Of a stretch of 64,000 nt of DNA, positions 1 to 7,862 are shown piece after piece. A program made the position numbers and the translations under genes. The stretch's first letter is position 1, and each line of letters starts with the position of its first letter. This DNA comes from Bacillota bacterium (lineage in GTDB: Bacteria > Bacillota > Clostridia > Christensenellales > Pumilibacteraceae). The stretch covers positions 25,226 to 89,225 of the forward strand of contig WRAY01000005.1 of assembly GCA_009779975.1 (NCBI GenBank). The letters are read 5' to 3'. The notes below the pieces were generated by a model. The model was not told where the DNA came from. It worked only from the letters and a program-made list of their open reading frames with translations, and made no database searches.

Positions 1-1
1 A

Positions 2-1114
2 AACGATTTTAAGAATATTCTCTTAAGAGGCGGCGGAACGGATGTTCATCTTTTCAACTCAAGCAAAAACACAATTTGTGATATTAAAAAAGGTCATGAG
101 TGGCTGAAAATGCAGCCATCAAAAATTGAACGAACAAAGATTTCTGAGGCATACATTGCAAATAAAGACAATAAAACTGCAGGGGCGCGTAATGTCCAAG
201 AGGTAATCGAAACGAAGTGTCTCGGGGACTATCTCACTGACACGAAGTGCCCCGAAAGGGTTGAGGCAATCCCTTGCTTCAATCAGAGTGCCTGTCTCCG
301 TGACACGAAGTTGGTATTTGGATGTCAGATAGACACTGCTGGGGTGGTCAGTGACCGCCCGCACAATATTCAGCATGATAACCTCTATAAAACTCTAATC
401 CAAGTCAACTCATTCTCCCAACTTCAATATGCCCCAAATAATGCAGACTGCATAATCTATGCCCCTAATTCATTTGATGATGGAATAATAAAAGATTTTC
501 TCGAAAGAACAAAAGAAAAGTATAACTTGCCAACTTATCTTAACCTTCCTAATGTTGCAAGGGGTCATGATATGACAATCCTTGAAAATATTATCTCAAA
601 AAATTTAGTTTGCGGTTATGTTATCAACAACCTCTATGCATTTGAATTAACGAAAGGAAAGAATATTATTCTCGGAAATCATCTCAACATTATTAACAAT
701 GAGTTTAACTACCCTAATTTTCAAAGAATCCTATCGTTAGAGGCAAAAAGAAAATTTTCTGACTGTGACATAATCTATGCTTTTGGAAAGCCTGCCGTTA
801 TGACTTTGTGCCACTGTCCGCATAATCAAAAATGTAATTACCGTTGCGGAAAGGATTTCACGCTAAAAGACGATAAAGGAGCAAGTTTTGTTGTCAAAAG
901 AACAAAGATAAAAAATTGCTATTTCAACATGCACCACAACATTCCGATTAATGCTATGCCGATATTGAAAGAAAACAAATTTTTCAAAAACGCCTCGCTG
1001 CTTTTTGACTTTTGTGCATTAACAGAAAAAGAACTAAAAGAAATTGATTTCAAAACTCTATCCGACAAATCACATAAAAGCACAAGAGGGCATCTAAATA
1101 GGGGAGCGGAATAA
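2..1114 (+). CDS. U32 family peptidase, 3' part (truncated by window start)
   Basis: The reading frame is open from the first bases of the window, so only the C-terminal part is seen. The protein has the U32 (collagenase-like PrtC/YhbU) signature: a run of cysteines around CHCPHNQKCNYRC, followed by a DFTLKDDKGASF block and a third Cys in IKNCYFNMHHN. In this family the cysteines coordinate a metal cluster. Members act as peptidases or as tRNA/rRNA modification factors, and the sequence does not say which. A block encoded by about 179-366 (from AGARNVQEV to SDRPHN) looks foreign: it is a composite family A repeat read in frame, and it resembles intergenic DNA at 30335-30420. Downstream is an intergenic stretch and then the metal-uptake operon. 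Family assignment is fairly sure; the substrate is not known. Confidence 0.8.
   Translation, partial: NDFKNILLRGGGTDVHLFNSSKNTICDIKKGHEWLKMQPSKIERTKISEAYIANKDNKTAGARNVQEVIETKCLGDYLTDTKCPERVEAIPCFNQSACLRDTKLVFGCQIDTAGVVSDRPHNIQHDNLYKTLIQVNSFSQLQYAPNNADCIIYAPNSFDDGIIKDFLERTKEKYNLPTYLNLPNVARGHDMTILENIISKNLVCGYVINNLYAFELTKGKNIILGNHLNIINNEFNYPNFQRILSLEAKRKFSDCDIIYAFGKPAVMTLCHCPHNQKCNYRCGKDFTLKDDKGASFVVKRTKIKNCYFNMHHNIPINAMPILKENKFFKNASLLFDFCALTEKELKEIDFKTLSDKSHKSTRGHLNRGAE
179..366 (+). repeat. Composite family A palindromic repeat inside the U32 gene
   Basis: It starts with a GCAGGGGCGCGTAATGTCC-like end and finishes with GGGGTGGTCAGTGACCGCCC. The inner part (GACACGAAG, then TTGGTATTTGGATGTCAGA, then TAGACACTGC) is nearly the same as DNA at about 30355-30393 between mscS and pta. 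It keeps the U32 frame open. Confidence 0.75.
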
Positions 1115-1167
1115 CCAATTCAGAACATAGCATGGGGATTGCTTTTTTGTGTAAAAAGTGTTATATA

Positions 1168-1332
1168 TGACACAACCTACTGCTTTTAAAGTGATTAAAA
1201 GAATTATTTTCTTTAGGGACGGAAGCCTCGCCTGACCAAAAGTTGTTCATATCGACTATTATTAATTGACGGAAGAGGACTTCGCTCCTGCAGGGTATCG
1301 CTAAAAAAATCTCACTCTCATCGGTTGTGTCA
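1168..1332. repeat. 165-bp intergenic segment with 10-bp terminal inverted repeats
   Basis: TGACACAACC at 1168-1177 is perfectly inverted as GGTTGTGTCA at 1323-1332. Inside, GACGGAAG occurs twice (about 1219 and 1269), each time followed by a small GC-rich hairpin. The segment holds no convincing ORF. It could be a MITE-like insertion or the arms of a structured RNA. The rest of 1115-1360 shows nothing else I recognise. Confidence 0.4.
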
Positions 1333-1360
1333 ACTGAATGATTATAAAAACTTTTTAAAA

Positions 1361-1378
1361 AGTTAGCCAAAACTAACT
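1361..1378. promoter_or_regulatory. DtxR-type operator candidate, upstream of the fec promoter
   Basis: An AGTTAGCC...AACTAACT dyad lies just upstream of the -35 box. The same motif appears at 1423, 4941, 4978 and 6800, always at a metal-transport promoter. Confidence 0.6.
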
Positions 1379-1387
1379 AAAAAACAC

Positions 1388-1416
1388 TTGACGATATTTT
1401 TTGAGCGTGTTATAAT
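1388..1416 (+). promoter_or_regulatory. Promoter of the iron-type ABC transporter operon
   Basis: The -35 box is TTGACG at 1388-1393, the spacer is 17 bp and the -10 box is TATAAT at 1411-1416. It lies between two copies of the GTTAG/CTAAC dyad, so a bound repressor would block it. Confidence 0.8.
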
Positions 1417-1422
1417 AAATTG

Positions 1423-1442
1423 AAGTTAGCAAAGACTAACTT
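1423..1442. promoter_or_regulatory. DtxR-type operator candidate at the fec transcription start
   Basis: AAGTTAGCAAAGACTAACTT is a 20-bp dyad placed over the expected transcription start, directly after the -10 box. Its best candidate regulator is the DtxR-family protein at 7863. Confidence 0.7.
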
Positions 1443-1456
1443 CAAGGATTTACAGT

Positions 1457-2662
1457 TTGGAGCAATTAAATTACAAAATTGAATTAGACAGGGAAGAGGT
1501 TGTCACTGATAGTTTGATAGACAGCGGAAAAAACTCCACAGAAGCAGTCACTGACACTTCTCTCTTTGCATGTGAGCGAAAAATGACTGACCTTGAACCT
1601 AATCCAATCGCCAACCGCGAACAACCAGTTACAGACCACCAATTAACAACCACAAATCACAAACAACTAACTCCAAAACTTTCATGGCTCAAGCAACTAA
1701 AATTTATTCTCCCTATACTCGGTGGAATTTTCTTGATTTTTGTTATTGCATCTTTAAGTATTGGCGTTGTTGATGTTTCAATATTTGACTTTTTAAGGGG
1801 TAATGAGGATGCGGTTAATGTTTTTGTTCACCACAGAATTCCCCGAACAGTTGCTGTCATTGTTGCTGGCGTTGGAATGAGTGTTAGCGGCGTTATTATG
1901 CAAACTATCACTAACAACAAGTATGTTTCTCCAATGACGGCAGGAACGCTTGATGCTGCAAGGCTTGGAATGCTTTTGGCATTCATGATAGTGCCGATGA
2001 CAAGTTTAGTTGTTCAAGGTATTTTCGCATTTGTTGTGACACTCGGACTTACTCTTTTGTTTATATTTTTTGTCGAAAGAATAAAAGTAAAGAGTTCTGC
2101 TCTTATTCCGCTAATTGGTATCATTTATGGCGGTGTCATAGGTTCTGTTGCAACTCTTATTGCTCTTCAAAGTGACCAAGGCATTCAGCAACTTGTTACA
2201 ATGCTTATGGGCAGTTTCGCTCTCACGCTCTCGGGTCAATTTGAGATGATACTGATTGCTATTCCATTTGTTGTTATTTCATTCATTTTTGCAAACTGGT
2301 TCATGCTTGCAGGAATGGGAGAGAGTGCTTCAAAAAACCTAGGGCTTAATTATCGCCTAACGGTTATGATTGGTCTTGTTATTGTTGCAATAATTTCAAC
2401 ACTTGTTTTGTTAGTTGCTGGAATGATACCATTTTTAGGGCTTGTTATTCCAAACTTAGTCGCAATATATATGGGCGACAACATCAAACGCTCACTGCCT
2501 GTCACCATGTTTGTCGGAGCAATATTTTTACTGATTTGTGATATTTTGTCTCGTGTTATTATGTTTCCTTTTGAGGTGCCGATTAGTTTGACAGTCGGTG
2601 TGATAGGTGCTGTTTTGTTTCTAGTCCTATTATTACTAAAAAGGAGGAAGGGTAGTGCTTAG
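1457..2662 (+). CDS. FecCD-family ABC transporter permease (first of two)
   Basis: This is a membrane permease for an iron/siderophore or related metal-chelate ABC transporter. The FecCD core begins near residue 75 with many hydrophobic helices and the family block RIPRTVAVIVAGVGMSVSG. The best start is TTG at 1457, six to seven bases after AAGGATT; no ATG with a better site is seen nearby. The first 70 residues are hydrophilic and unusual for the family. They carry repeated VTD words (EEVVTDS, EAVTDTS, EQPVTDH) encoded by GTCACTGA-type DNA, which suggests repeat-derived sequence. The gene overlaps the second permease by 8 bp, and promoter plus operators lie directly upstream, so it is the first gene of an operon. 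Confidence 0.85.
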   Translation: MEQLNYKIELDREEVVTDSLIDSGKNSTEAVTDTSLFACERKMTDLEPNPIANREQPVTDHQLTTTNHKQLTPKLSWLKQLKFILPILGGIFLIFVIASLSIGVVDVSIFDFLRGNEDAVNVFVHHRIPRTVAVIVAGVGMSVSGVIMQTITNNKYVSPMTAGTLDAARLGMLLAFMIVPMTSLVVQGIFAFVVTLGLTLLFIFFVERIKVKSSALIPLIGIIYGGVIGSVATLIALQSDQGIQQLVTMLMGSFALTLSGQFEMILIAIPFVVISFIFANWFMLAGMGESASKNLGLNYRLTVMIGLVIVAIISTLVLLVAGMIPFLGLVIPNLVAIYMGDNIKRSLPVTMFVGAIFLLICDILSRVIMFPFEVPISLTVGVIGAVLFLVLLLLKRRKGSA

Positions 2663-3779
2663 TAAAGATGAATTATCAGAAATTCAAGAAGAAGAATTTT
2701 CACCAAAAGAAGAAAAGTTGAAGTCTAAAATTAGACGATTTTTTTCAAAAATCAACGCTATTTTTAAAATAATAACAGCGTTTTTAGCGCCGTTTTTTGC
2801 AAGAATAAATGCAATTAAAGCATTTATTGGCAAAAGACCATGGCTTGTTTTAGTAATACTTTTTGGAATTTTAGTATTATTCATTGTTCTTTTTCTTTTT
2901 GTGAGAATTGGTGACGAACCGCATGAACTTTTGCATAGGTCCTTAACGCTCGCAGCAATCTTATTAGTTGCAATATGCGTTGGGTATTCAACAGTAGTTT
3001 TTCAAACAGTGACAGGGGCAAGAATCTTAACTCCGGCAGTCTTAGGTTTTGAAAACATCTACTTGTTTTTGAGAACTTTTATGCTTTTTGCTTTTGCAGG
3101 CTCAATTGCATTTTTGGAAACAAATGAAGGAAATTTTGTCATCTCTTTTGTCGCAATGGTTATCTTCTCACTTCTAATTTTCTTGCCTCTTTTAACAAAA
3201 GGCTCAAAAGGTGTCTACATTCTTTTGCTAGTTGGAATAATTTTATCGACTCTTTTTGCATCACTCACAAGTTTCATGCAATGGCTAATAGACCCAGAAA
3301 GATTTATGACAATTCAGGCGGATATGTTTGCTTCATTCACTCAACCAGACATTCTATTGATGATAATATCTGGAGGAATTGCGGCACTAGGCATAGGATT
3401 CGCACCATCTGCAAGGAAACTAGATGTCATTAGTCTAGGAAGAGAAAATGCAATAAGCCTTGGAGTAAATCACAAAATAGCCGGTTTGCGTATTTTGATA
3501 ACAGTTGCGGCACTAGTTGCAGTGTCAACTATTGTTGTCGGAACTGTTATGTTCCTAGGGTTAATTGCGGCAAACCTAGCATATCAGTTCATAAAATCAT
3601 ATAAACATATCTACACTATCCCTGCCGCAATTTTAGTAGGAGCAATCGCATTAGTTGTCGGACAATTTTTTATGAGGGAAGTGTTCACAATCAACATTAA
3701 TATCGCAATAATAATTAATTTCTTCGGCGGAATATACTTTATATTCTTGTTACTAAGAAGCAGGAAGAAAGAAAAGTAG
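2655..3779 (+). CDS. FecCD-family ABC transporter permease (second)
   Basis: Second permease of the same importer. GTG start at 2655 follows a strong AAGGAGGAAGG site within the end of the first permease. A charged N-terminus of about 60 residues precedes about eight or more hydrophobic helices with the FecCD pattern (RSLTLAAILLVAICVGYSTVVFQ split around residues 95-120, and FLGLIAANLAYQF near 300). The two permeases probably form a heterodimer under the ATPase at 3907. A heptad inverted-repeat element separates this gene from the ATPase gene. The cargo (ferric chelate or haem) cannot be told from sequence. Confidence 0.85.
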   Translation: MLSKDELSEIQEEEFSPKEEKLKSKIRRFFSKINAIFKIITAFLAPFFARINAIKAFIGKRPWLVLVILFGILVLFIVLFLFVRIGDEPHELLHRSLTLAAILLVAICVGYSTVVFQTVTGARILTPAVLGFENIYLFLRTFMLFAFAGSIAFLETNEGNFVISFVAMVIFSLLIFLPLLTKGSKGVYILLLVGIILSTLFASLTSFMQWLIDPERFMTIQADMFASFTQPDILLMIISGGIAALGIGFAPSARKLDVISLGRENAISLGVNHKIAGLRILITVAALVAVSTIVVGTVMFLGLIAANLAYQFIKSYKHIYTIPAAILVGAIALVVGQFFMREVFTININIAIIINFFGGIYFIFLLLRSRKKEK

Positions 3780-3782
3780 AAT

Positions 3783-3868
3783 GTGAAAAGTGAAAAGTAA
3801 GGATAAGTTATTTTTCATTTTAAAAAATCTACAAAATTCCCTAACAATACTTTTCACCTTTCACTTTT
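3783..3868. repeat. Family B inverted heptad repeat (copy 1)
   Basis: The left arm is GTGAAAAGTGAAAAGTAAGG and the right arm is ACTTTTCACCTTTCACTTTT. Both arms are made of 7-bp units and are inverted to each other around a 40-50 bp AT-rich centre. The element sits between permease and ATPase genes and ends 38 bp before the ATPase start. Confidence 0.85.
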
Positions 3869-3906
3869 TATTTTGTAATACATCACTTTTTTTACGGAGC
3901 AAAACT

Positions 3907-4740
3907 ATGTTTGAAATTCAGAATATAACAAAAAAATATGGAACGAGAACAGTCCTAGACGATGTTTCACTCTCGTTCAAAACTGGACAAATCACATCTC
4001 TTGTCGGGGCAAATGGTGCTGGAAAATCCACGCTTTTATCCATCATGGCATGCTTTTTAAAACAAGACAGCGGCGAAATTTTGTTTGAGGGCAAGAATAT
4101 CAAAGATTTTAAAAATGTCGAAATTGCCAAAAAAGTGGCATCACTTCGTCAAAGTAATTCTTATAACATAAGAATAACAGTTCGTGAGTTAGTTGCATTT
4201 GGAAGGTTTCCGCATTCAAAAGGAAGGCTGAAAAAAGAAGATGAGGCAATTATTGATAAGTCATTAGACTACATGATGATAACTTCAATGCAACATAAAT
4301 ATATTGACCAACTTAGCGGCGGAGAGCGTCAACGAGTTTTTATTGCAATGATATTAGCACAAGACACCGACCACATTTTGCTTGATGAGCCTCTCAACAA
4401 TCTTGACATGAAACAATCGTCGTCAATCATGAAAAACCTAAGAAATATTGTTGATGAAACAAAAAAAACAATCATTATTGTTGTCCATGATATAAATTGT
4501 GCAAGTTGCTATTCTGAAGAAATTGTCGCCTTAAAAAATGGTAAACTAGTTTTGCAAGCATCCCCTGAAAAATTTATGCGTGAAGAAGTGATAAAAGAAA
4601 TATTTGATGTTGATTGCAAAATCGCCGCTGTTGACGGCAACAAGATTTGTGTCTACCATAACTGTGAAAAACGTGCCGATGAAACAAATATAGTCAAACA
4701 TTCCCATGGTTGCACAGAATGTGCAGATAAGCCTTTATAG
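3907..4740 (+). CDS. ABC transporter ATP-binding protein, FecE/FepC type, with His/Cys tail
   Basis: ATPase of the metal-chelate importer. It has Walker A GANGAGKST (about residues 36-44), signature LSGGERQR, Walker B HILLDEP and the switch His in VVHDIN. The start is ATG 3907, behind ACGGAGCAAAACT; an upstream in-frame extension runs through the family B repeat and is unlikely to be translated. The C-terminus beyond the ATPase fold has a Cys/His-rich tail (YHNCEKR, then KHSHGCTEC) that could bind metal. This tail is not usual for FecE proteins and may sense or hand over iron. It is in one operon with the two permeases. Confidence 0.88.
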   Translation: MFEIQNITKKYGTRTVLDDVSLSFKTGQITSLVGANGAGKSTLLSIMACFLKQDSGEILFEGKNIKDFKNVEIAKKVASLRQSNSYNIRITVRELVAFGRFPHSKGRLKKEDEAIIDKSLDYMMITSMQHKYIDQLSGGERQRVFIAMILAQDTDHILLDEPLNNLDMKQSSSIMKNLRNIVDETKKTIIIVVHDINCASCYSEEIVALKNGKLVLQASPEKFMREEVIKEIFDVDCKIAAVDGNKICVYHNCEKRADETNIVKHSHGCTECADKPL

Positions 4741-4754
4741 GGAATAGATTTTTA

Positions 4755-4853
4755 AAGTGAAAAGTAAAAGGTAAAGATGATATGTTATTTTTGTAGGGGC
4801 GGGCATCCCGACTATAATATTATGTTGTGCTGGCGACTAATAATCGCCCCCAC
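4755..4853. repeat. Family B half-site plus family A palindrome
   Basis: AAGTGAAAAGTAAAAGGTAA at 4755-4774 is a one-sided heptad array. It is followed at 4793-4853 by GTAGGGGCGGGCATCCCG and a matching GGCGACTAATAATCGCCCCC end. It fills the gap between the ATPase gene and the next promoter. Confidence 0.65.
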
Positions 4854-4905
4854 AAAAATTCATAAAAAATCTTAAAAATTTTTTTCAAAAACTATGTGAA
4901 AATAG

Positions 4906-4934
4906 TTGACGGTATAATAAAAATATTGTAAACT
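4906..4934 (+). promoter_or_regulatory. Promoter of the binding lipoprotein gene
   Basis: TTGACG at 4906-4911, 17-bp spacer, TAAACT at 4929-4934, followed at once by two GTTAG/CTAAC dyads. The binding protein therefore has its own promoter under the same control as the permease operon. Confidence 0.7.
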
Positions 4935-4940
4935 ATACTT

Positions 4941-4962
4941 AAAGTTAGCATTGGCTAACTTT
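4941..4962. promoter_or_regulatory. DtxR-type operator candidate
   Basis: An AAAGTTAGC...GGCTAACTTT dyad, the best-formed copy in the window, placed just downstream of the -10 box. Confidence 0.7.
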
Positions 4963-4977
4963 AAAAAATGCAAAAAA

Positions 4978-4993
4978 GTTAGCAAAGGCTAAC
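4978..4993. promoter_or_regulatory. DtxR-type operator candidate in the leader
   Basis: GTTAGCAAAGGCTAAC is a second dyad immediately before the AAAAGGAG ribosome site of the lipoprotein gene. Confidence 0.65.
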
Positions 4994-5009
4994 AAAAGGA
5001 GAAAACAAA

Positions 5010-6731
5010 ATGAAAAAGAAATTATTAACCGTCGTTTTAGCGATTGTTATGGCACTAGGAGTCGGCTCTTTCTTCATTGGTTGTGATGGAGCAGGGGATG
5101 AGGACTTTTTGGAAAGTCTGCGTCTTAGGATTGAGGCACTTGAACTTGAACTTGCAACTCAAGGACAAGGGGCAACTTTAAGAGAAGTTGAAAATTTGCT
5201 TCTCAAAAGAGACCTGGATGCTGCAATCAGAGAACTGCATGCAGTCAATGCTCAACTTAGATTTTTTGAAGGAGATATAGACAGGCGCACAAATCCTACA
5301 GGTGCGTTGCTTCATCATGCTGCTGTTGCAGCAAGCAATGCTATTGCATGGCATGCCACGATAAACTATAGAGTTAATGAATTTAGGAGAGAGTTGCATG
5401 ATGTGGGTACTGTGCCGGCAAGTTGGACAGGCGCACAAAACACTGCTTGGAACAACGCTACTAATCCAGCACATGTGGCTTTTTGCAAAGATGCAAGGGC
5501 ATTGCGTGATGACTTGGAAATTGCAACTATTGCTCGTAATAATGCAGTTGAACATCAACTTTTAATGGAGCAACAATACACTGCACTTTTGGAAGAAAGA
5601 GCAATTATAGAGCAAAGAATTGCAAGTTTAGAGGCACAAATTGATGGTGCTGATGTTGAAACTTATGTTGCAATTCTTGTCAACCACATTAATCGCAGAA
5701 TAGTTCAAGACGGAAACTATCTCATCATTCCAAATCGTCACTATAATGCTCATATTGCTCAATTCCCGACAATTGCACCATCAGGCTATGTTCGCCCAAC
5801 AAGAACTGTCAGAGTTCCTTTCAATCCTGCAACTGTTGCCGTCACTTGTCCGTCATTTTTAGACATCATGATAGCACTTGAATTGCAAGACAGAGTTGAC
5901 GGATTTACTTTCTTTGTTCAGCCTGATTTCATCGAAGAGCATTTCCCTCGTACTCAGAAAAATGAACATCGTGACATAATCGGAACTTTAGCAACCAGCG
6001 GACACGCTGAACCTCATAGTGTTAATATTCCGAGGCTTAGACAAATGGAGCCTGATTTAATCTTGGCATCTTCTCGCTCTCGTGCAAGACCAAGAAACTA
6101 TTTTGCAAGAATGACTGATATTGCTCCGACTCTTGATTTAGGTTCAAGAACAGGTGTTGACACTTTTATAAATGACGCAATAGAGAATGTTTTGATTTTG
6201 AGTGCAATATTTGATGTTCAAGATAGAGCGTTTGACCGGATTGTTGCTCTGAAATCTGAAATGAGAAGAGTAAATGTTCTTGCAACTGAATTAAATGTGA
6301 CAACACTCATAACTAATATTTCAGGGAACAATTTGTCATTGTTTGGTCAAAATTCAAGATACGGTTTTGTTCACAGAGAACTAGGACTAAGAGAGGCGGC
6401 AACTCCTTTGGGCAACACCCTAAATCTTGGAACATATGAGCATGGAACTCCTGCTGGAATTGAACTTCTTTTAGATGTTGATGCAGACATTATATTTGTT
6501 GTCGACAGAGAATCTCTAAATCATGTCAACCCTGACGGCACTCTTCGTCCAACTGCCATTGATATTTTGGGGCATGTCGTTTTCTCTGGAATGACTGCAA
6601 TTGAAAATGAGCATGTGTTTTTCCTTTGTCCAACTAATTGGTATATGGTTTTGTGTGGCTTCTTGTCAATCAGATATCAAATCAACGAAATCTACGAGGC
6701 TCTTTTAGTAGTTCAGGCATCAAGAGCATAA
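5010..6731 (+). CDS. Metal-chelate ABC transporter substrate-binding lipoprotein
   Basis: An N-terminal signal with a Cys at the lipobox-like end (SFFIGC, Cys about residue 25) anchors the protein outside the membrane. Residues about 30-215 are rich in Leu/Glu and predicted coiled coil, an extra segment not found in ordinary FepB/FhuD proteins. The C-terminal half (about 265-573) has the class III binding-protein pattern: PSFLDIMIALELQDRVDGF, then a MEPDLILAS block, ending with DADIIFVVD and an SIRYQINEIYE helix. It serves the permeases at 1457-3779. Start ATG 5010 follows AAAAGGAGAAAACAAA. The coiled coil may help it reach through or bind the cell wall; that is inference. Confidence 0.8.
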   Translation: MKKKLLTVVLAIVMALGVGSFFIGCDGAGDEDFLESLRLRIEALELELATQGQGATLREVENLLLKRDLDAAIRELHAVNAQLRFFEGDIDRRTNPTGALLHHAAVAASNAIAWHATINYRVNEFRRELHDVGTVPASWTGAQNTAWNNATNPAHVAFCKDARALRDDLEIATIARNNAVEHQLLMEQQYTALLEERAIIEQRIASLEAQIDGADVETYVAILVNHINRRIVQDGNYLIIPNRHYNAHIAQFPTIAPSGYVRPTRTVRVPFNPATVAVTCPSFLDIMIALELQDRVDGFTFFVQPDFIEEHFPRTQKNEHRDIIGTLATSGHAEPHSVNIPRLRQMEPDLILASSRSRARPRNYFARMTDIAPTLDLGSRTGVDTFINDAIENVLILSAIFDVQDRAFDRIVALKSEMRRVNVLATELNVTTLITNISGNNLSLFGQNSRYGFVHRELGLREAATPLGNTLNLGTYEHGTPAGIELLLDVDADIIFVVDRESLNHVNPDGTLRPTAIDILGHVVFSGMTAIENEHVFFLCPTNWYMVLCGFLSIRYQINEIYEALLVVQASRA

Positions 6732-6763
6732 TAATAAGAGGTGTCTTTTCTTTATCAAAACGC

Positions 6764-6792
6764 TTGACTGAACATATGAAAAAATGTTATAC
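6764..6792 (+). promoter_or_regulatory. Promoter of the ZIP transporter gene
   Basis: TTGACT at 6764-6769, 17-bp spacer, TTATAC at 6787-6792, followed by a GTTAG/CTAAC dyad. Confidence 0.7.
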
Positions 6793-6799
6793 TTTTCAC

Positions 6800-6817
6800 A
6801 GTTAGTGGAAACTAACT
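6800..6817. promoter_or_regulatory. DtxR-type operator candidate at the ZIP promoter
   Basis: An AGTTAGTGGAAACTAACT dyad covers the expected transcription start. Confidence 0.65.
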
Positions 6818-6883
6818 TCACAAATCACATTATGCAAATGACAAATGATGATTAAATTAATTTGTCCGTTGCAAGGAGAAGAA

Positions 6884-7795
6884 ATGCATAGTATAGTAAT
6901 GGTTTTATTAATAGCACTGGGTGCGGGGGCGGGGGGAGCAACCATCGGCGGAATTTTGGGTATCATTATTAAAAAGCCAAAAAAACTCTACATCTCTTGT
7001 ATGATGGGTTTTGCAGCGGGAGCAATGCTTGGCATGGCACTATTTGAAATGCTGCCTGAGGCGTATGACGAGGGGGGAATAGCGGCGGTATTAGTTGGAC
7101 TTACGGTTGGTTGTCTTGTTGTTTTTGGGTTTGAAATGCTCAAAAGATATTTGGAAAAGAAAAAGAGAAAAATTGAACAAGAGGGCGGAGTTGAAACAGT
7201 CAGCACAAATTCGCCTTTAAACGGAGCAACTTTGGCAACTGCTAATTTTTCCGAATCAACCGAAACAATAGTTGAAGAAAATGAGACAGGTGAGACTGCC
7301 TTGGTTTCAAGAACAACTTTAACAAAAGAAACACAATCTGATGGAATTGATAAAAGAAAACTTTTTAAAGTAGGCATTGCAATCCTTATTGCCATAATGT
7401 TTCATGACTTAGCGGAAGGTGTCGCAATTGGTGCGATGTATCATATTGAAAGGGCGGTTCTTTTCGGAATTGTTATGGCAATGCACAAAATTCCCGAAGG
7501 ACTTGCAATCGCAGTTCCTCTAAAAGCAAGCGGTATGGCACGAAAGAAAATAATCGGTCTCACCCTTTCGGTTGGAATTCCAACGATGATAGGTGCTCTT
7601 ATTGGCTATTTCGCAGGAATGAACGATGTTCTTATTGCCTATGCCCTTGCTTTTGCAGCAGGTGTTATGCTGTGTGTAGTGTTCAGCGAAATGCTTCCGA
7701 CAGCCTATAAATTCAATGACAAAAAACATTATCTAACAACCCTGTGCGTGATAATAGGAACTATGCTAATAGTCGTTTTTGCGACAATATTATAA
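6884..7795 (+). CDS. ZIP family divalent metal transporter
   Basis: A membrane transporter for zinc, iron or manganese. The ZIP metal-site helices are clear: MFHDLAEGVAIGAMY and MHKIPEGLAIAVPL, each with the His and Glu that bind metal. A variable charged cytoplasmic loop (about residues 90-160) separates three N-terminal helices from the rest, as in the family. The start is ATG 6884 behind AAGGAGAAGAA; an in-frame upstream ATG at 6845 lacks a ribosome site. The operator next to its promoter suggests iron- or manganese-responsive control. The gene lies just before the DtxR-family regulator. Confidence 0.88.
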   Translation: MHSIVMVLLIALGAGAGGATIGGILGIIIKKPKKLYISCMMGFAAGAMLGMALFEMLPEAYDEGGIAAVLVGLTVGCLVVFGFEMLKRYLEKKKRKIEQEGGVETVSTNSPLNGATLATANFSESTETIVEENETGETALVSRTTLTKETQSDGIDKRKLFKVGIAILIAIMFHDLAEGVAIGAMYHIERAVLFGIVMAMHKIPEGLAIAVPLKASGMARKKIIGLTLSVGIPTMIGALIGYFAGMNDVLIAYALAFAAGVMLCVVFSEMLPTAYKFNDKKHYLTTLCVIIGTMLIVVFATIL

Positions 7796-7810
7796 AAATA
7801 TAAAAATAGA

Positions 7811-7844
7811 GACGCCGCACTTTTGCTTGAAGTGTGGTGTCTTT
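7811..7844 (+). terminator. Terminator of the ZIP gene, overlapping the next promoter
   Basis: A GACGCCGCAC...GTGTGGTGTC stem with G-U pairs is followed by TTTT. The right arm contains the -35 box of the regulator gene promoter. Confidence 0.65.
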
Positions 7845-7855
7845 TATGATATAAT
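7827..7855 (+). promoter_or_regulatory. Promoter giving a leaderless dtxR-family mRNA
   Basis: TTGAAG at 7827-7832, 17-bp spacer, TATAAT at 7850-7855. Only 7 bp separate the -10 box from the ATG at 7863, so the transcript should begin at or next to the start codon. Confidence 0.7.
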
Positions 7856-7862
7856 TATAGTT

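Noticed and set aside
119..376. Minus-strand ORF in the U32 gene
   Set aside because: It is a shadow of the palindromic insertion, which keeps both strands open.
3783..3868. CRISPR-like array from the repeated GTGAAAA units
   Set aside because: The units are 7 bp, have no spacers of 25-40 bp and occur as inverted arms; no cas genes are nearby.
7779..7862. Longer start for the DtxR-family gene
   Set aside because: It would be translated through the terminator and promoter; the family starts at MKVLKRSGEDYLEAIY.
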